Below, one piece after another: positions 36,290 through 45,537 of a stretch of 64,000 nucleotides of DNA. The translations under genes and the position numbers were made by a program. The DNA comes from Desulfovibrio gilichinskyi. GTDB taxonomy: Bacteria; Desulfobacterota; Desulfovibrionia; Desulfovibrionales; Desulfovibrionaceae. The first letter of the stretch is position 1. The number at the start of each line of letters is the position of its first letter. Under the pieces are notes generated by a model, which had not been told where the DNA came from, did not search any database, and saw only the letters and a program-made list of their open reading frames with translations. Location of the stretch: positions 620,001 to 684,000 of the forward strand of contig NZ_FWZU01000001.1 of the NCBI RefSeq assembly GCF_900177375.1, read 5' to 3'.

Positions 36290-36655
36290 TTGCAAACGCT
36301 CGTAATTACTGTACACATTATCGCCTGCGTGTTTCTGATCATCTTTGTTCTTTTACAGAGTGGTAAGGAAGACATGGGGGTAATCTTCGGCGGAGGAAGT
36401 GGCTCTGTTTTCGGTAGTACCGGAGCTGGAGGGGTTTTAGTTAAAATAACCTCTTTTCTCGCAGCGATTTTTTTGATTACATCGCTCAGTTATAACTACC
36501 TTGCCGGCAACAGAATGTCAGATGATTCTATCATGCTTCAAGGTGACGGAGTTGTGACCCCGATGCCAGAAGTTGACAAGCCAGCGGTTACTTTTGAAAA
36601 GACAGAATCTGCTAAGCCTGAAGCTGTTAAAACAGAAGCTGCCAAGACTGAATAG
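36290..36655 (+). CDS. secG: Preprotein translocase subunit SecG
   Basis: Small inner-membrane subunit of the SecYEG channel, 121 residues. Two membrane segments (about 3-22 and 52-71) flank the family loop LLQSGKEDMGVIFGGGSGSVFG. The start is TTG with AAAGGA about 9 bases upstream. The tail from about residue 90 is a low-complexity K/E/A/T/P repeat (AKPEAVKTEAAKTE), a common variable end. Confidence 0.92.
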   Translation: MQTLVITVHIIACVFLIIFVLLQSGKEDMGVIFGGGSGSVFGSTGAGGVLVKITSFLAAIFLITSLSYNYLAGNRMSDDSIMLQGDGVVTPMPEVDKPAVTFEKTESAKPEAVKTEAAKTE

Positions 36656-36709
36656 AAAAAATAGTCAGTTTAAAGATCTTTGATAATATAGGTTCAGTTT
36701 TTTTTCAGA

Positions 36710-36797
36710 GCCGAGGTGGTGGAATTGGTAGACACGCTAGCTTGAGGGGCTAGTGGAAGTTAATTCCGTGGGGGTTCGAGTCCCCCCCTCGGCACCA
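36710..36797 (+). tRNA. tRNA-Leu (anticodon GAG), copy 1
   Basis: An 88-base cloverleaf: acceptor GCCGAGG/CCTCGGC, anticodon stem CTAGC/GCTAG around TTGAGGG (anticodon GAG, reads CUC and CUU), a long class II variable arm (TGGAAGTTAATTCCG), T-arm GGGGG-TTCGAGT-CCCCC, and encoded CCA. It is identical to the second copy. Confidence 0.96.
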
Positions 36798-36960
36798 TCT
36801 GAAAAATTATATTCAGACTAATAAGTCTAAATATTCTGGACAATTATTTGCAAAAACATCTTGCAAATAAATTCAAAACTCGGTAAACCCTCTTTTACCG
36901 AAGCGGTTGCAGACATTGCATCCCTCTAAGTCGAATCGCTCTTTGAATAATTCACCTCTT

Positions 36961-37048
36961 GCCGAGGTGGTGGAATTGGTAGACACGCTAGCTTGAGGGG
37001 CTAGTGGAAGTTAATTCCGTGGGGGTTCGAGTCCCCCCCTCGGCACCA
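36961..37048 (+). tRNA. tRNA-Leu (anticodon GAG), copy 2
   Basis: Exact 88-base copy of the gene 251 bases upstream, again with encoded CCA; flanking sequences differ, so only the tRNA is duplicated. It is followed 11 bases on by a terminator, so both copies are probably made from one transcript. Confidence 0.96.
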
Positions 37049-37059
37049 TGAAGTGCATA

Positions 37060-37087
37060 AAGCCGCAACTTGTAAGAGTTGCGGCTT
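37060..37087 (+). terminator. Rho-independent terminator after the tRNA-Leu pair
   Basis: Stem AAGCCGCAACT/AGTTGCGGCTT with a 6-base loop followed by TTTT. Confidence 0.88.
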
Positions 37088-37173
37088 TTTTGTGTTGTAG
37101 TGTTTTTCGGAAATAAATACGTTTCCTTAATCTTATCCGATAAAGAGTATGGAACAGTGTATAAGCAACTAAA

Positions 37174-37203
37174 AAAGCCGCAGTTCTTAGGAACTGCGGC
37201 TTT
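37174..37203 (-). terminator. Rho-independent terminator after menA
   Basis: Stem AAAGCCGCAGTTC/GAACTGCGGCTTT with a 4-base loop. On the minus strand a T-run follows. It stands about 65 bases beyond the menA stop and faces the tRNA terminator. Confidence 0.82.
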
Positions 37204-37268
37204 AAAATTAATAGTAAACCTTAATAAGTACTTTTTGCTTTAAGAGGAATGTAACTTACTTATATTTC

Positions 37269-38150
37269 TTAGCTTAAAAACAATCCAACACTCATCAAAA
37301 GACAATACAGAACCAATATTGCGGCGGTTTTACCAAGCATACGTATGTAGACTGGACCTGTTTGCGGCAGTCCTATCATTTTGCAGAGCTTTATACCCAG
37401 CGGTAAAACAGCCAAAGGCAGAAGCATCCAGAAAGATTTTAAAAGTACGGCCATTATTAGAGTACAGAGTAGGGCGATAGCAAACCAGACCCGGTATTCA
37501 AGTGCGGAAAAAACCCGCCCGAAACGAACGGCCAGAGTGCGTTTGTTTGCTTTGATATCTGTTTCAACATCCCGGTGGTTATTCACCACCAGCAGGTTGG
37601 TGCTCAATGCTCCGACTGCCGTGCCCGCCAAAAGGACTATGGCATTGAATCCTCCCGCCTGCACCATATAGGTGCAGCCTACTGCAACCCATCCGAAAAA
37701 AATCATTACAAAGATTTCGCCAAGACCCAGGTAAGCCAGAGGGAATGGTCCTCCGGTATAGCCGTAGCCCAGCAAAATAGAAAGAATGCCTACGGCCAGC
37801 AACCACCATCCGCCAAAGGGAAGAAGCCCGACTCCAACCATGAATGCCAGAAAGAAGATCACGGCGGTCATGAGTTTCATCCTTTTTAATGATATCAAAC
37901 CGGAGGCAGTCATCCGTTTAGGGCCTTGACGCTCTTCCGTATCCGCACCTTTTATAAAATCATAGTAGTCGTTTGCGAAATTAGTTCCGATCTGAATAAG
38001 CAGGGCAAATAACAGGCAGAGCAAAGCCGGTAGCCATTGAAAACTTTCTGCTTGGAATGCCAGTGCGCTGGCAACCAATACCGGGCATATTGCTGCTGGA
38101 AGAGTTTTAGGGCGAATAGCAAGAATCCATGAGTACAAGTTGGTTTTCAT
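37269..38150 (-). CDS. menA: 1,4-dihydroxy-2-naphthoate polyprenyltransferase (MenA, UbiA family)
   Basis: Integral membrane prenyltransferase of 293 residues with about eight or nine hydrophobic helices. The two Asp-rich motifs of the UbiA superfamily are present: NFANDYYDFIKGAD (about 56-69, prenyl diphosphate and Mg2+) and NNHRDVETDIKANKRTLAV (about 192-210). MenA attaches the prenyl tail in menaquinone synthesis, and the start TNLYSWILAIRPKTLPAA fits MenA. Related UbiA enzymes act on other aromatics, so the exact acceptor is inferred from the quinone type expected in sulfate reducers. Confidence 0.88.
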   Translation of the reverse strand: MKTNLYSWILAIRPKTLPAAICPVLVASALAFQAESFQWLPALLCLLFALLIQIGTNFANDYYDFIKGADTEERQGPKRMTASGLISLKRMKLMTAVIFFLAFMVGVGLLPFGGWWLLAVGILSILLGYGYTGGPFPLAYLGLGEIFVMIFFGWVAVGCTYMVQAGGFNAIVLLAGTAVGALSTNLLVVNNHRDVETDIKANKRTLAVRFGRVFSALEYRVWFAIALLCTLIMAVLLKSFWMLLPLAVLPLGIKLCKMIGLPQTGPVYIRMLGKTAAILVLYCLLMSVGLFLS

Positions 38151-38273
38151 AGTTTTCGGTATAATTCCTTAAATGATTCAGAACGTGCTCCTCCCAAACA
38201 GACCTTTCGATTAAATTTTGGAAACAGACTTGGATTAAACCTGATTGGGAGGGGCGGGAAAAAAAGAAAGAAT

Positions 38274-38624
38274 CTAGGGCTTAATATAAGCAAAACCTTC
38301 AGCTTGCCGTTTACACAGCTCAACAACACCTGCTGGAACTATTTCGCAAACGTCTACCATATTTTCAGGTTTATACTTGAGCTTTTTGAGCGAATTATTG
38401 CAGATACAAAATTTAACGCCGTTTGAATGAAGCTCTCTCATGCGGGGAAGGAAATTACCGCAAAACTCAGTTCTGAAAAGTCGTACTGAGTCGCCGTTCG
38501 CTACTAGCAGAATTTCTGAAGAATCAACTGAAGGATCTTTCAATAAATTTTCCATATTTCCGAGAGCCATATTCAAAACCTGACCGTCATCCCAATCGAT
38601 GTGAAAAACAACTTTATAATTCAC
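38274..38624 (-). CDS. DsrE/DsrF-like family protein
   Basis: Small cytoplasmic protein of 116 residues with a DsrE-type alpha/beta fold: KVVFHIDWDD at the start, EILLVANGDSVRLF in the middle, GVKFCICNNSLKKL (the conserved Cys region, C72 and C74) and a C-terminal IVPAGVVELCKRQAEGFAYIKP (the family G-V-x-E-L..Q..G-x-x-Y-I pattern; core VVELCKRQAEG). DsrE-family proteins handle sulfane sulfur, but many single-domain members have no known role. It stands alone, divergent from the next small gene. Confidence 0.8.
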   Translation of the reverse strand: MNYKVVFHIDWDDGQVLNMALGNMENLLKDPSVDSSEILLVANGDSVRLFRTEFCGNFLPRMRELHSNGVKFCICNNSLKKLKYKPENMVDVCEIVPAGVVELCKRQAEGFAYIKP

Positions 38625-38746
38625 AGCAAACCTCGCATGTAAAAGTATTTAATTTGTAAAAAGAACAATTATTCATAGACATCAGCTGGTCGTACTAATA
38701 CAATTTTGACGCTTGCCTGTATATAATTTTATCCAAGGAGACAAGA

Positions 38747-38941
38747 ATGAGTGATGTTAAAAAAAGTGTAGATTATATTTTTCATGGACTTGATGCACTT
38801 GATATCCTGCTTTGTTCCAAAGAAGCCGAAAATCTTAATGTACGTAATATTGTCGGTCTTCTGCACCCGCTTATTGAAGACGCTAAAAGGCGTGCTCACA
38901 CAGAAGTTACCGCAAGAAGTTCAAGTAAAGATAACGATTAA
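38747..38941 (+). CDS. Small hypothetical protein, 64 residues
   Basis: Not recognised. AAGGAGACAAGA before the ATG is a strong ribosome site, so it is likely a real gene. The product is predicted helical and soluble, with a single Cys (LLCSKEAENL) and a charged C-terminus ending SSSKDND. It lies 30 bases upstream of the M20 amidohydrolase and is probably co-transcribed with it. No function proposed. Confidence 0.7.
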   Translation: MSDVKKSVDYIFHGLDALDILLCSKEAENLNVRNIVGLLHPLIEDAKRRAHTEVTARSSSKDND

Positions 38942-38971
38942 CAATTATTAGTTTATAAGGATTTTCAGGAT

Positions 38972-40234
38972 ATGGACTTAAAATCTCTTGTTTTAACACA
39001 GCTGTCCCCTTTGGTAGAGTTGTATAAGCATTTTCACTCAAATCCAGAACTTTCCGGACAGGAAAATAATACTTCGCGTGTGCTTGGTGATCAACTTGAG
39101 ACTTGCGGGATTAAAGTTGTCCGTAATATCGGTGGATTAGGAATTGTCGGAATTCTTGAAAATGGAGAAGGGCCGACAATTATGATTCGTGCAGATATGG
39201 ATGCACTGCCGATTATTGAAAATTCAGAAGCTGATTATGCCAGTTCTGTTACAGTACAGGATAGTTCCGGTAATTCTGTAGGGGTTATGCATGCATGCGG
39301 TCATGATTTACATATGACTGCTCTTGTAGGAACCGCAAAAACTTTATCAAAACTGAAAGAGAATTGGAGTGGTAAGGTTCTGTTTGTTGGTCAGCCTGCT
39401 GAGGAGCCGATGTCCGGAGCAAAAGCCATGATTGAAGACGGCTTATTTAAAAGATTTGGACGTCCGGATTATTGTATTGCTACACATGTTTATCCTAAAC
39501 TTCATGCCGGATCAATTGCTGTTAAACCTGGTCCGATAATGGCCGGGGTTTTTCAACTGAAAATAGTAGTTCGCGGCGTAGGCGGGCATGGCGCTTTTCC
39601 GCATGAAACTCGTGATCCAGTTGTGCTTGCTGCCAGAATAATTTCTTCTCTTCAAACAATAGTAAGCAGGGAACTCAGTCCTCTCAGTCCGGCTGTAGTT
39701 ACAGTTGGTTCGATCCACGGCGGGACCAGAGCTAATATTATTCCTGAAGAAGTTGTTATGGAATTGACCTCAAGATTTTTTGATGCGGAAAGCCGTAATC
39801 GTATCATGAACGCGATTAAACGTATCTGTCGCAATGAAGCATTGGCTATGAATGTTCCTGAAAATCTTTTGCCGATTATCACTTTGAAAGATGGTGATGA
39901 ACTACCTGCTACTATCAACGACGCTAATCTCTACGCAATAGTTAAGGATGCCGTAATAGAGCATTTGGGCGCAGATCATTTTGTTGAGTCAGCTATGGTC
40001 ATGGGTAGCGAAGATTTCGCGCTCTACAGAAATTCAGATGGGGTTGAAATTCCCAGTTGTCTGTTTTTTACAGGAGCAACCAGCCATTCAGATATGGAAT
40101 TATTTGAAACAGAATCAATTGATCCGCCCAGCATTCATAATAGTAAATTTCTTCCACCACCTGAAGAAACTATTGCTACCGCTGTTACAACATTGGCAGC
40201 TACAGCATTAAAATTATTAGATCTGCATAAATAA
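38972..40234 (+). CDS. M20 family amidohydrolase (HipO-like)
   Basis: Probable zinc or manganese aminoacylase/carboxypeptidase of 420 residues, of the hippurate hydrolase/IAA-amino-acid hydrolase group. Motifs in order: LYKHFHSNPELSGQE (about 17-31), RADMDALPI, the metal motif MHACGHDLHM (about 109-118), GQPAEEP, VGGHGAFPHE in the lid domain and MVMGSEDFALY near the end. AAGGA precedes the ATG. The substrate is unknown. Confidence 0.88.
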   Translation: MDLKSLVLTQLSPLVELYKHFHSNPELSGQENNTSRVLGDQLETCGIKVVRNIGGLGIVGILENGEGPTIMIRADMDALPIIENSEADYASSVTVQDSSGNSVGVMHACGHDLHMTALVGTAKTLSKLKENWSGKVLFVGQPAEEPMSGAKAMIEDGLFKRFGRPDYCIATHVYPKLHAGSIAVKPGPIMAGVFQLKIVVRGVGGHGAFPHETRDPVVLAARIISSLQTIVSRELSPLSPAVVTVGSIHGGTRANIIPEEVVMELTSRFFDAESRNRIMNAIKRICRNEALAMNVPENLLPIITLKDGDELPATINDANLYAIVKDAVIEHLGADHFVESAMVMGSEDFALYRNSDGVEIPSCLFFTGATSHSDMELFETESIDPPSIHNSKFLPPPEETIATAVTTLAATALKLLDLHK

Positions 40235-40300
40235 TTAATAAATTTAATTTTAAAATTTTAGACAGATATTAAAAATAGAAACGGTGAGTTCTGTTTATAA

Positions 40301-40332
40301 AAAAGGCTGTGAGATTAACCTCACAGCCTTTT
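40301..40332. terminator. Bidirectional terminator between M20 gene and nadB
   Basis: AAAAGGCTGTGAG/CTCACAGCCTTTT with a 6-base loop. The A/T arms give a U-run in both directions, serving the M20 gene and the nad operon. Confidence 0.88.
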
Positions 40333-40365
40333 GATTTAATGATAAATTCTCAGCAGATTTCAATT

Positions 40366-41958
40366 TTAATCAACTCTATAGTGGCAGCCTATACTTTCTT
40401 TGTTTTTTACCGCTGCTGCGGTGACAGAAAGCGCGGCCTGGCAGCCATGGAATAAATCAACAATCGGACGACTGACAGGGGTCCTTTTGTAAAAGGATCT
40501 CAAGTCTCTGTTAAGATTTTGCAGGTCGTACATTGCGCGGCTTAGACGTGCTGTTGATCTTGTTATTCCGACATAATTCCACATGATACTCCGAATTAAC
40601 ATCCAGTCCTGAGCAATCAAAGCCGGATCTTCATTTTCATTTGTACCGGAATTTTCCCAGTCCGGGATTGCATTCATCAATTTTTTGCTGATAGATGTTT
40701 TGCTTGAAACCTTTGCGCCTATATCTTTACCAGCTTCAAAACCCCAGAACATTCCTTCGAGCAGTGATGTTGATGCAAGCCTGTTTCCACCGTGCAGTCC
40801 TGTGCAGGAACATTCTCCGACTGCGTATAATCTGTCTAAGGTTGTTCTTCCTTTTTCGTCTACAAGAACACCCCCGCAGAAGTAGTGGGCAGCTGGAACA
40901 ACGGGAATAGGTGACTTGGTAATATCAGTACCAGCTTCAGCGCAAGTTCCGTAAATTGTAGGAAATCTCTCTTTTAAATCATGCTTAACAAAGTTTGCAG
41001 CATCAAGATAAACGCATTCTTCTCCGGTTCTGAGCATTTCTTCCTGAATTGAACGGGTTACGATGTCACGCGGTGCAAGGTCTGCTCTAGGATCATAGCG
41101 CGGCATAAATGCCTCACCATAACAGTTGACCAGTTTGGCTCCCTCGCCGCGGACTGCTTCAGAGATCAAAAATCTACGGCTCGCTCTTGAGCGTGTGCCC
41201 TGATAAAAGGCTGTTGGATGAAATTGAACCATTTCTGAATTTATTACTCTGACTTTTGCGCGGGTAGCCATTGCTACACCGGACCCTATTGAACCGGTAG
41301 AGTTAGTCGTATGTAAAAAGATCTGACCGAGACCGCCTGTTGCTAATATGGTATAATCGGCCAGTATTGTTTCTACTGCATCTATCGCTTCATTATAAAC
41401 ATACGCTCCAAGGCATTTATTGCTTAGGCAATATTTAAAATCTGTTTGTCTTGCATGGTGATGGTTGGTCAAAAGGTCAACAGCAGTTCGCTGAGTGCAG
41501 ATAGTAATATTAGGAGTGTTTTCTACCGCTTTTGCAAGGACTTCCATTATAGAATATCCAGTATGATCAGCGCAGTAGAGTATGCGCGGGACAGCGTGAC
41601 CACCTTCACGCGTCAGGCTGTATTCACCATCACTGTGAGCAAAAGGCACAGGATATTTATCCATAAGCAGATGCTTCAAAGCTTCCGGAGCATTTTTTGT
41701 CAAGGTACGGATTGCTTTGATGTTATTATAGTTCCAGCCTGCGGTCAGAATGTCTTTTTCAAGAACTTTAGGAGAATCGCCGGGACCGGTATATACAATA
41801 CCTCCTTGCGCGAGTCTTGTGTTACCGGTGAAAAGGTCTTCACCCTGAGTTAACAGTGTAACTTCGATACCTTTTTCCGCTAGAGTTAAAGCTGATATGC
41901 AACCGGATATTCCTGCTCCGATAATTAAAACATCAGTTTTCATACGGTTATCTTGCAT
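40366..41958 (-). CDS. nadB: L-aspartate oxidase
   Basis: FAD enzyme oxidising aspartate to iminoaspartate, the first step of NAD synthesis; in anaerobes fumarate replaces oxygen. The 530 residues have the FAD loop DVLIIGAGISGCISALTLAE (about 9-28), NTRLAQGGIVY, MVQFHPTAF, EAVRGEGAKLVN, RYDPRADLAPRDIVTR and the C-terminal helical domain. A slightly later ATG (codon 6) is an alternative start. It is the last gene of nadC-nadA-nadB. Confidence 0.95.
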   Translation of the reverse strand: MQDNRMKTDVLIIGAGISGCISALTLAEKGIEVTLLTQGEDLFTGNTRLAQGGIVYTGPGDSPKVLEKDILTAGWNYNNIKAIRTLTKNAPEALKHLLMDKYPVPFAHSDGEYSLTREGGHAVPRILYCADHTGYSIMEVLAKAVENTPNITICTQRTAVDLLTNHHHARQTDFKYCLSNKCLGAYVYNEAIDAVETILADYTILATGGLGQIFLHTTNSTGSIGSGVAMATRAKVRVINSEMVQFHPTAFYQGTRSRASRRFLISEAVRGEGAKLVNCYGEAFMPRYDPRADLAPRDIVTRSIQEEMLRTGEECVYLDAANFVKHDLKERFPTIYGTCAEAGTDITKSPIPVVPAAHYFCGGVLVDEKGRTTLDRLYAVGECSCTGLHGGNRLASTSLLEGMFWGFEAGKDIGAKVSSKTSISKKLMNAIPDWENSGTNENEDPALIAQDWMLIRSIMWNYVGITRSTARLSRAMYDLQNLNRDLRSFYKRTPVSRPIVDLFHGCQAALSVTAAAVKNKESIGCHYRVD

Positions 41959-42019
41959 TCGATTTATCTCGATTGACGGTTGCCATGATGGTTTCCGGCT
42001 AAAGGTTAATTAATTTGAA

Positions 42020-43042
42020 TCACGCGCAGACCTTAAGCATCCTTTCAAGGGCAACTTTGGCAGGAATTCTGATGTCGTCTGAAACGTCTTCAAATTTTGC
42101 AGTCTCAATATTCTTGAGAAGTTCGGCAAGTTTCTGTTCAGTAATTTTGGCCATATTACTGCAAAAACTCACACTTAAAGGAATGATGTTTTTGTCATGA
42201 AACCGTTTAGCCAATCTGTTTACCAAATTGGTTTCAGTTCCGACAATTATAGTTGAACCGAGTGGAGCTTCGGTTACATACTTTATGAGATAGGAGGTCG
42301 AACCGTTACCGTCGGCCGCCTTAACCAGTTCCGGAGGACATTCAGGATGCACAATAACTTTTGCGCCCGGATGTTCCTGACGAAGTTTTTCAATTTGAGA
42401 AAGTTTAAATCTTTGGTGGATTGCACAGAGACCCGGCCATATTAAAAGCTGCTTATCCATAGTCTCTTTAGTATCAAAATTTGCGCCTTTATTCCGAATA
42501 TCTAAAATTAATCTTTTTTCCTCTGGAATGCCAAGTTTGTCCGCTGTATTCAGGGCAAGATTTTTATCAGGAAGAAAAAGAACCCCGTCACCTCTTTCAA
42601 GTGCCCATTTCAGCATTTTTTCGGCATTTGCAGAGGTGCAGACCGATCCGCCATGTTTACCGCAAACGGCTTTTACGGCTGCGGGAGTGTTAACATAAGC
42701 AAGCGGAATAATCTTCCGTCCGGTTTCGTTAAGTATTTTGGATAAAACAGTGTCGACCAGTTCCGCGGGGGCCATATTCGCCATTACGCATCCCGCTGAA
42801 GAGTCCGGTATGTATACTTTTTGATTATCTTTACGGACTATGGCCGCAGATTCAGCCATGAAATGTACACCGCAAAAAACAATGTATTCGGCATCAAGTT
42901 TTTCAATCTGTCTAGCCAGCTCAAGTGAATCACCTTTTAGATCAGTGTGTCTGATTATTTCATCAGCCTGATAATGATGCCCGAGAATTGCCAGATTTTT
43001 TCCGAACTTCGCCCTTAAATCGCTGATAGTTTTGGAATACAT
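42020..43042 (-). CDS. nadA: Quinolinate synthase
   Basis: Oxygen-sensitive [4Fe-4S] enzyme that condenses iminoaspartate with dihydroxyacetone phosphate to quinolinate. The 340 residues show LAILGHHYQADEI (about 18-30), the Cys ligand regions VFCGVHFMAESA and CTSANA, VIVHPECPPELV and the C-terminal SFCSNMAKIT. The order fits the family. It lies 61 bases before nadB and 10 after nadC. Confidence 0.96.
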   Translation of the reverse strand: MYSKTISDLRAKFGKNLAILGHHYQADEIIRHTDLKGDSLELARQIEKLDAEYIVFCGVHFMAESAAIVRKDNQKVYIPDSSAGCVMANMAPAELVDTVLSKILNETGRKIIPLAYVNTPAAVKAVCGKHGGSVCTSANAEKMLKWALERGDGVLFLPDKNLALNTADKLGIPEEKRLILDIRNKGANFDTKETMDKQLLIWPGLCAIHQRFKLSQIEKLRQEHPGAKVIVHPECPPELVKAADGNGSTSYLIKYVTEAPLGSTIIVGTETNLVNRLAKRFHDKNIIPLSVSFCSNMAKITEQKLAELLKNIETAKFEDVSDDIRIPAKVALERMLKVCA

Positions 43043-43052
43043 TATATAAGCC

Positions 43053-43925
43053 TTAGATTGAATATATTTGCATGCTCATGTCTGAACATTTTGCAGAATG
43101 CGTGATTCTTCCAACAGAAATATAGTCCGGTCCAGCTTCCGCCAGATGCGCAATTGTTTCAAGAGTTACATTTCCACTTATTTCAGTTTCAATAGAATCC
43201 GGAATAGTTTCTATGGCAGCTTTTGCTTCATCAAAAGTCATATTATCAAGCATGATACGCTCAACATTGCAAGATACAGCTTCATCAACTTCCTGCTGCG
43301 TGCGGCATTCAACTTCAATTGGAGGGCATGGTTCATATTTACGGCGGAGTTTTTCAACTGCAAGCGTGATGGAACCGGCTCTATCTATATGATTGTCTTT
43401 CAGCATCAACATTTCAACAAGATTTAAACGATGATTTTTCGCGCCGCCAATCAGAACCGCATATTTCTCAGGATAGCGAAGACCAGGAATAGTTTTTCTT
43501 GTGTCCAGCAAAATTGTTTCACAATGGTCAAGCGCCTGAACATATTTATTGGTAAGAGTCGCAATCCCGGATAGGTGGGAAACAAAATTAAGAATGACTC
43601 TTTCGGCTTTGAGGAGTAGAGCAGCAGGACCTTGGATAGCCGCAATCATTGTTCCGGCAGAGACTCTATCTCCCTCATCAACATTTAAATGAACTTTGCA
43701 GACTTTTTCTTTGTCCGTGAATTCAAGTATGAGAGGTATGAGCGGAAGTCCGGCAACAATTGTTTCTTCTTTCGCAATGATCTGAGCATTCGCCAGATCT
43801 TCAGGTTCAAATAACCCCTGTGAAGTCAGATCCGGTCCATCTTCACTAAGTGCTATTCTAATTGTTGCTAAAAGGAAGAGTTTTGCTTCAGCCTGAAAAA
43901 ATGTATCAAATGTATTATCAGTCAT
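43053..43925 (-). CDS. nadC: Nicotinate-nucleotide pyrophosphorylase (carboxylating)
   Basis: Quinolinate phosphoribosyltransferase, third step of de novo NAD synthesis. The 290 residues have the family motifs ALSEDGPDLTSQGLF, NFVSHLSGIAT, LDTRKTIPGLR followed by EKYAVLIGGAKNHR, MLKDNHI, EVECRTQQEVDEA and MLDNMTFDEAK. First gene of the nadCAB operon; no NiaR or NrtR-type site is evident upstream to my eye. Confidence 0.96.
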   Translation of the reverse strand: MTDNTFDTFFQAEAKLFLLATIRIALSEDGPDLTSQGLFEPEDLANAQIIAKEETIVAGLPLIPLILEFTDKEKVCKVHLNVDEGDRVSAGTMIAAIQGPAALLLKAERVILNFVSHLSGIATLTNKYVQALDHCETILLDTRKTIPGLRYPEKYAVLIGGAKNHRLNLVEMLMLKDNHIDRAGSITLAVEKLRRKYEPCPPIEVECRTQQEVDEAVSCNVERIMLDNMTFDEAKAAIETIPDSIETEISGNVTLETIAHLAEAGPDYISVGRITHSAKCSDMSMQIYSI

Positions 43926-44096
43926 ATTTTACCTGTAAAGATTTTATAACATAAGGTTTAAGAACGATTAGCACTTTTTTGGTATCTGTTTTTTCTCGTA
44001 GACACAAGAGCTGGGAAGTTTTTCACAAGGTGTTATTTTAAAAGTACATACTTAGATATTTTGACCTTTGGGTGTATTTAAGATAGTTGGAGCGCA

Positions 44097-45449
44097 ATGC
44101 GAAAGGAAAAAGGAATACCTGAACACCTCAGGAAATGGCAGGAACACGGCAAAGGACTCGGCGGTGAAGTAGACCAACGGGTTATAGATGCAATGCATCC
44201 TGCGGATGCTGCTGACCATATCGAAGAATTAGGGCTGGAAGAACAGGTCAAGTTCATTAAACAGCTTCCAATTCGCGATGCCGCTGACTCTATTGCTGAG
44301 ATGGAAAGATATGATCAGCGTGAATTGATCGAAAGGCTTAACATCGGTATGTCTGCGCGTATTTTGGAGTATATGTCTCCAGATGATGCGGCAGATATTC
44401 TTGAAGAGCTCGATGATGATTTACGTGAAAGTTTGTTGCGTCAAATAAAAGCAGAAGACAGAGAAGAAATTTCAACGCTGCTTACTTTTGACCCTGATAC
44501 CGCCGGTGGTGTTATGAACACTGAGGTGGCAATTCTTCTTGAAGATCTTACTGTCGATCAGGCAATTACCTCTATCAGGGCGGAAGTTGAAGATAAAAGT
44601 ATTCCTTATTATGCATACCTTGTTGACCGAAGAAATCATCTGACCGGAGCAGTTTCCTTACGTGATCTTCTTGTTGCCCGTCCCGGTAAAAAAATTAAAG
44701 AACTTATTCATAATCAGCATTTAATTTCGGTTACTTATGAAGTTGATAAGGAAGAAGTTGCCAGACTTATAGGGCATTATAATTTTCTTGCAATGCCTGT
44801 TACAGATTTTGACCATAGATTACTTGGCGTTGTTACTGTTGATGATGTTATTGACATTCTCAATGAAGAAGCCAGTGAAGACATGCAGTCAATGGTTGGT
44901 GCCGGTACTGATGAAACTATTGATTCACCATGGGCTTATTCGGTTAAAAAACGTCTTCCTTGGCTTGTTTTAAACGTTGCAAACTCGGCTATTTCTGCTT
45001 GGGTTGTGCATCTGTTTGAAGGAAATATTGCAAAAATGGCTATTTTGGCTGTTTTGATGCCGATTGTTGCAAATCAGGCAGGTAATACAGGGCAGCAGGC
45101 TCTTGCTGTTATGATAAGGCAATTTGCAACCGAAAAATTTGATCGTGTAAAATCTTGGACCGCAGTTTTCCGTGAACTTAAAATCGGCCTTGTGAATGGT
45201 TTCTGCGTCGCTTTGCTGGTTCTTTTTGCAGTTTACATGTTTACGCAAAATGCACCACTTGCAATGGTAATGTCCGGGGCATTGTTTCTTGATATGATAA
45301 TAGGAGCGGTCGTCGGTGGAGCTATCCCGATCATTCTTAAAGAATTCGGCCGCGATCCTGCGCAGGCGTCTTCGATATTTCTTACGACAATTACCGACAG
45401 TTTAGGCTTTTTTTCATTACTCGGTCTAGCCGGTATCTTTTTACTCTAA
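44097..45449 (+). CDS. mgtE: Magnesium transporter MgtE
   Basis: Mg2+ channel/transporter of 450 residues. The N-terminal MgtE_N domain (about 25-130: MHPADAADHIEEL, YMSPDDAADILEEL) is followed by two CBS domains (about 135-260, including FDPDTAGGVMN and LLGVVTVDDVIDIL) that close the pore when Mg2+ is plentiful, and a C-terminal membrane domain with five helices including MPIVANQAGNTGQQALAVMIR (core NQAGNTGQQ). GGAGCGC precedes the ATG. Single gene with its own terminator. Confidence 0.95.
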   Translation: MRKEKGIPEHLRKWQEHGKGLGGEVDQRVIDAMHPADAADHIEELGLEEQVKFIKQLPIRDAADSIAEMERYDQRELIERLNIGMSARILEYMSPDDAADILEELDDDLRESLLRQIKAEDREEISTLLTFDPDTAGGVMNTEVAILLEDLTVDQAITSIRAEVEDKSIPYYAYLVDRRNHLTGAVSLRDLLVARPGKKIKELIHNQHLISVTYEVDKEEVARLIGHYNFLAMPVTDFDHRLLGVVTVDDVIDILNEEASEDMQSMVGAGTDETIDSPWAYSVKKRLPWLVLNVANSAISAWVVHLFEGNIAKMAILAVLMPIVANQAGNTGQQALAVMIRQFATEKFDRVKSWTAVFRELKIGLVNGFCVALLVLFAVYMFTQNAPLAMVMSGALFLDMIIGAVVGGAIPIILKEFGRDPAQASSIFLTTITDSLGFFSLLGLAGIFLL

Positions 45450-45481
45450 ACCACCCATATTTTTTAATAAGCTTAAATGAA

Positions 45482-45513
45482 AAGCCCCTCTACCTGATGG
45501 AAGAGGGGCTTTA
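45482..45513. terminator. Bidirectional terminator between mgtE and adk
   Basis: AAAGCCCCTCT/AGAGGGGCTTT with a 10-base loop, lying between converging genes. Confidence 0.85.
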
Positions 45514-45537
45514 AAATTTAATCCGGTATAAACGGGA

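Larger units (their letters stand above)
36656..37268. other. Region between secG and menA: two tRNA genes and hairpins
   Basis: No protein gene. It contains the two tRNA-Leu genes and the terminators listed separately. The 163-base spacer between the tRNAs holds a 7-bp hairpin CGGTAAA/TTTACCG (36881-36900) without a T-tract, perhaps a processing signal. I see no integrase or attachment-site repeat beside the tRNAs. Confidence 0.7.

Noticed and set aside
36656-37268. Integration site of a genomic island at the tRNA-Leu genes
   Set aside because: Both flanks are housekeeping genes, there is no integrase, and the repeat is an entire tRNA rather than a 3' fragment.
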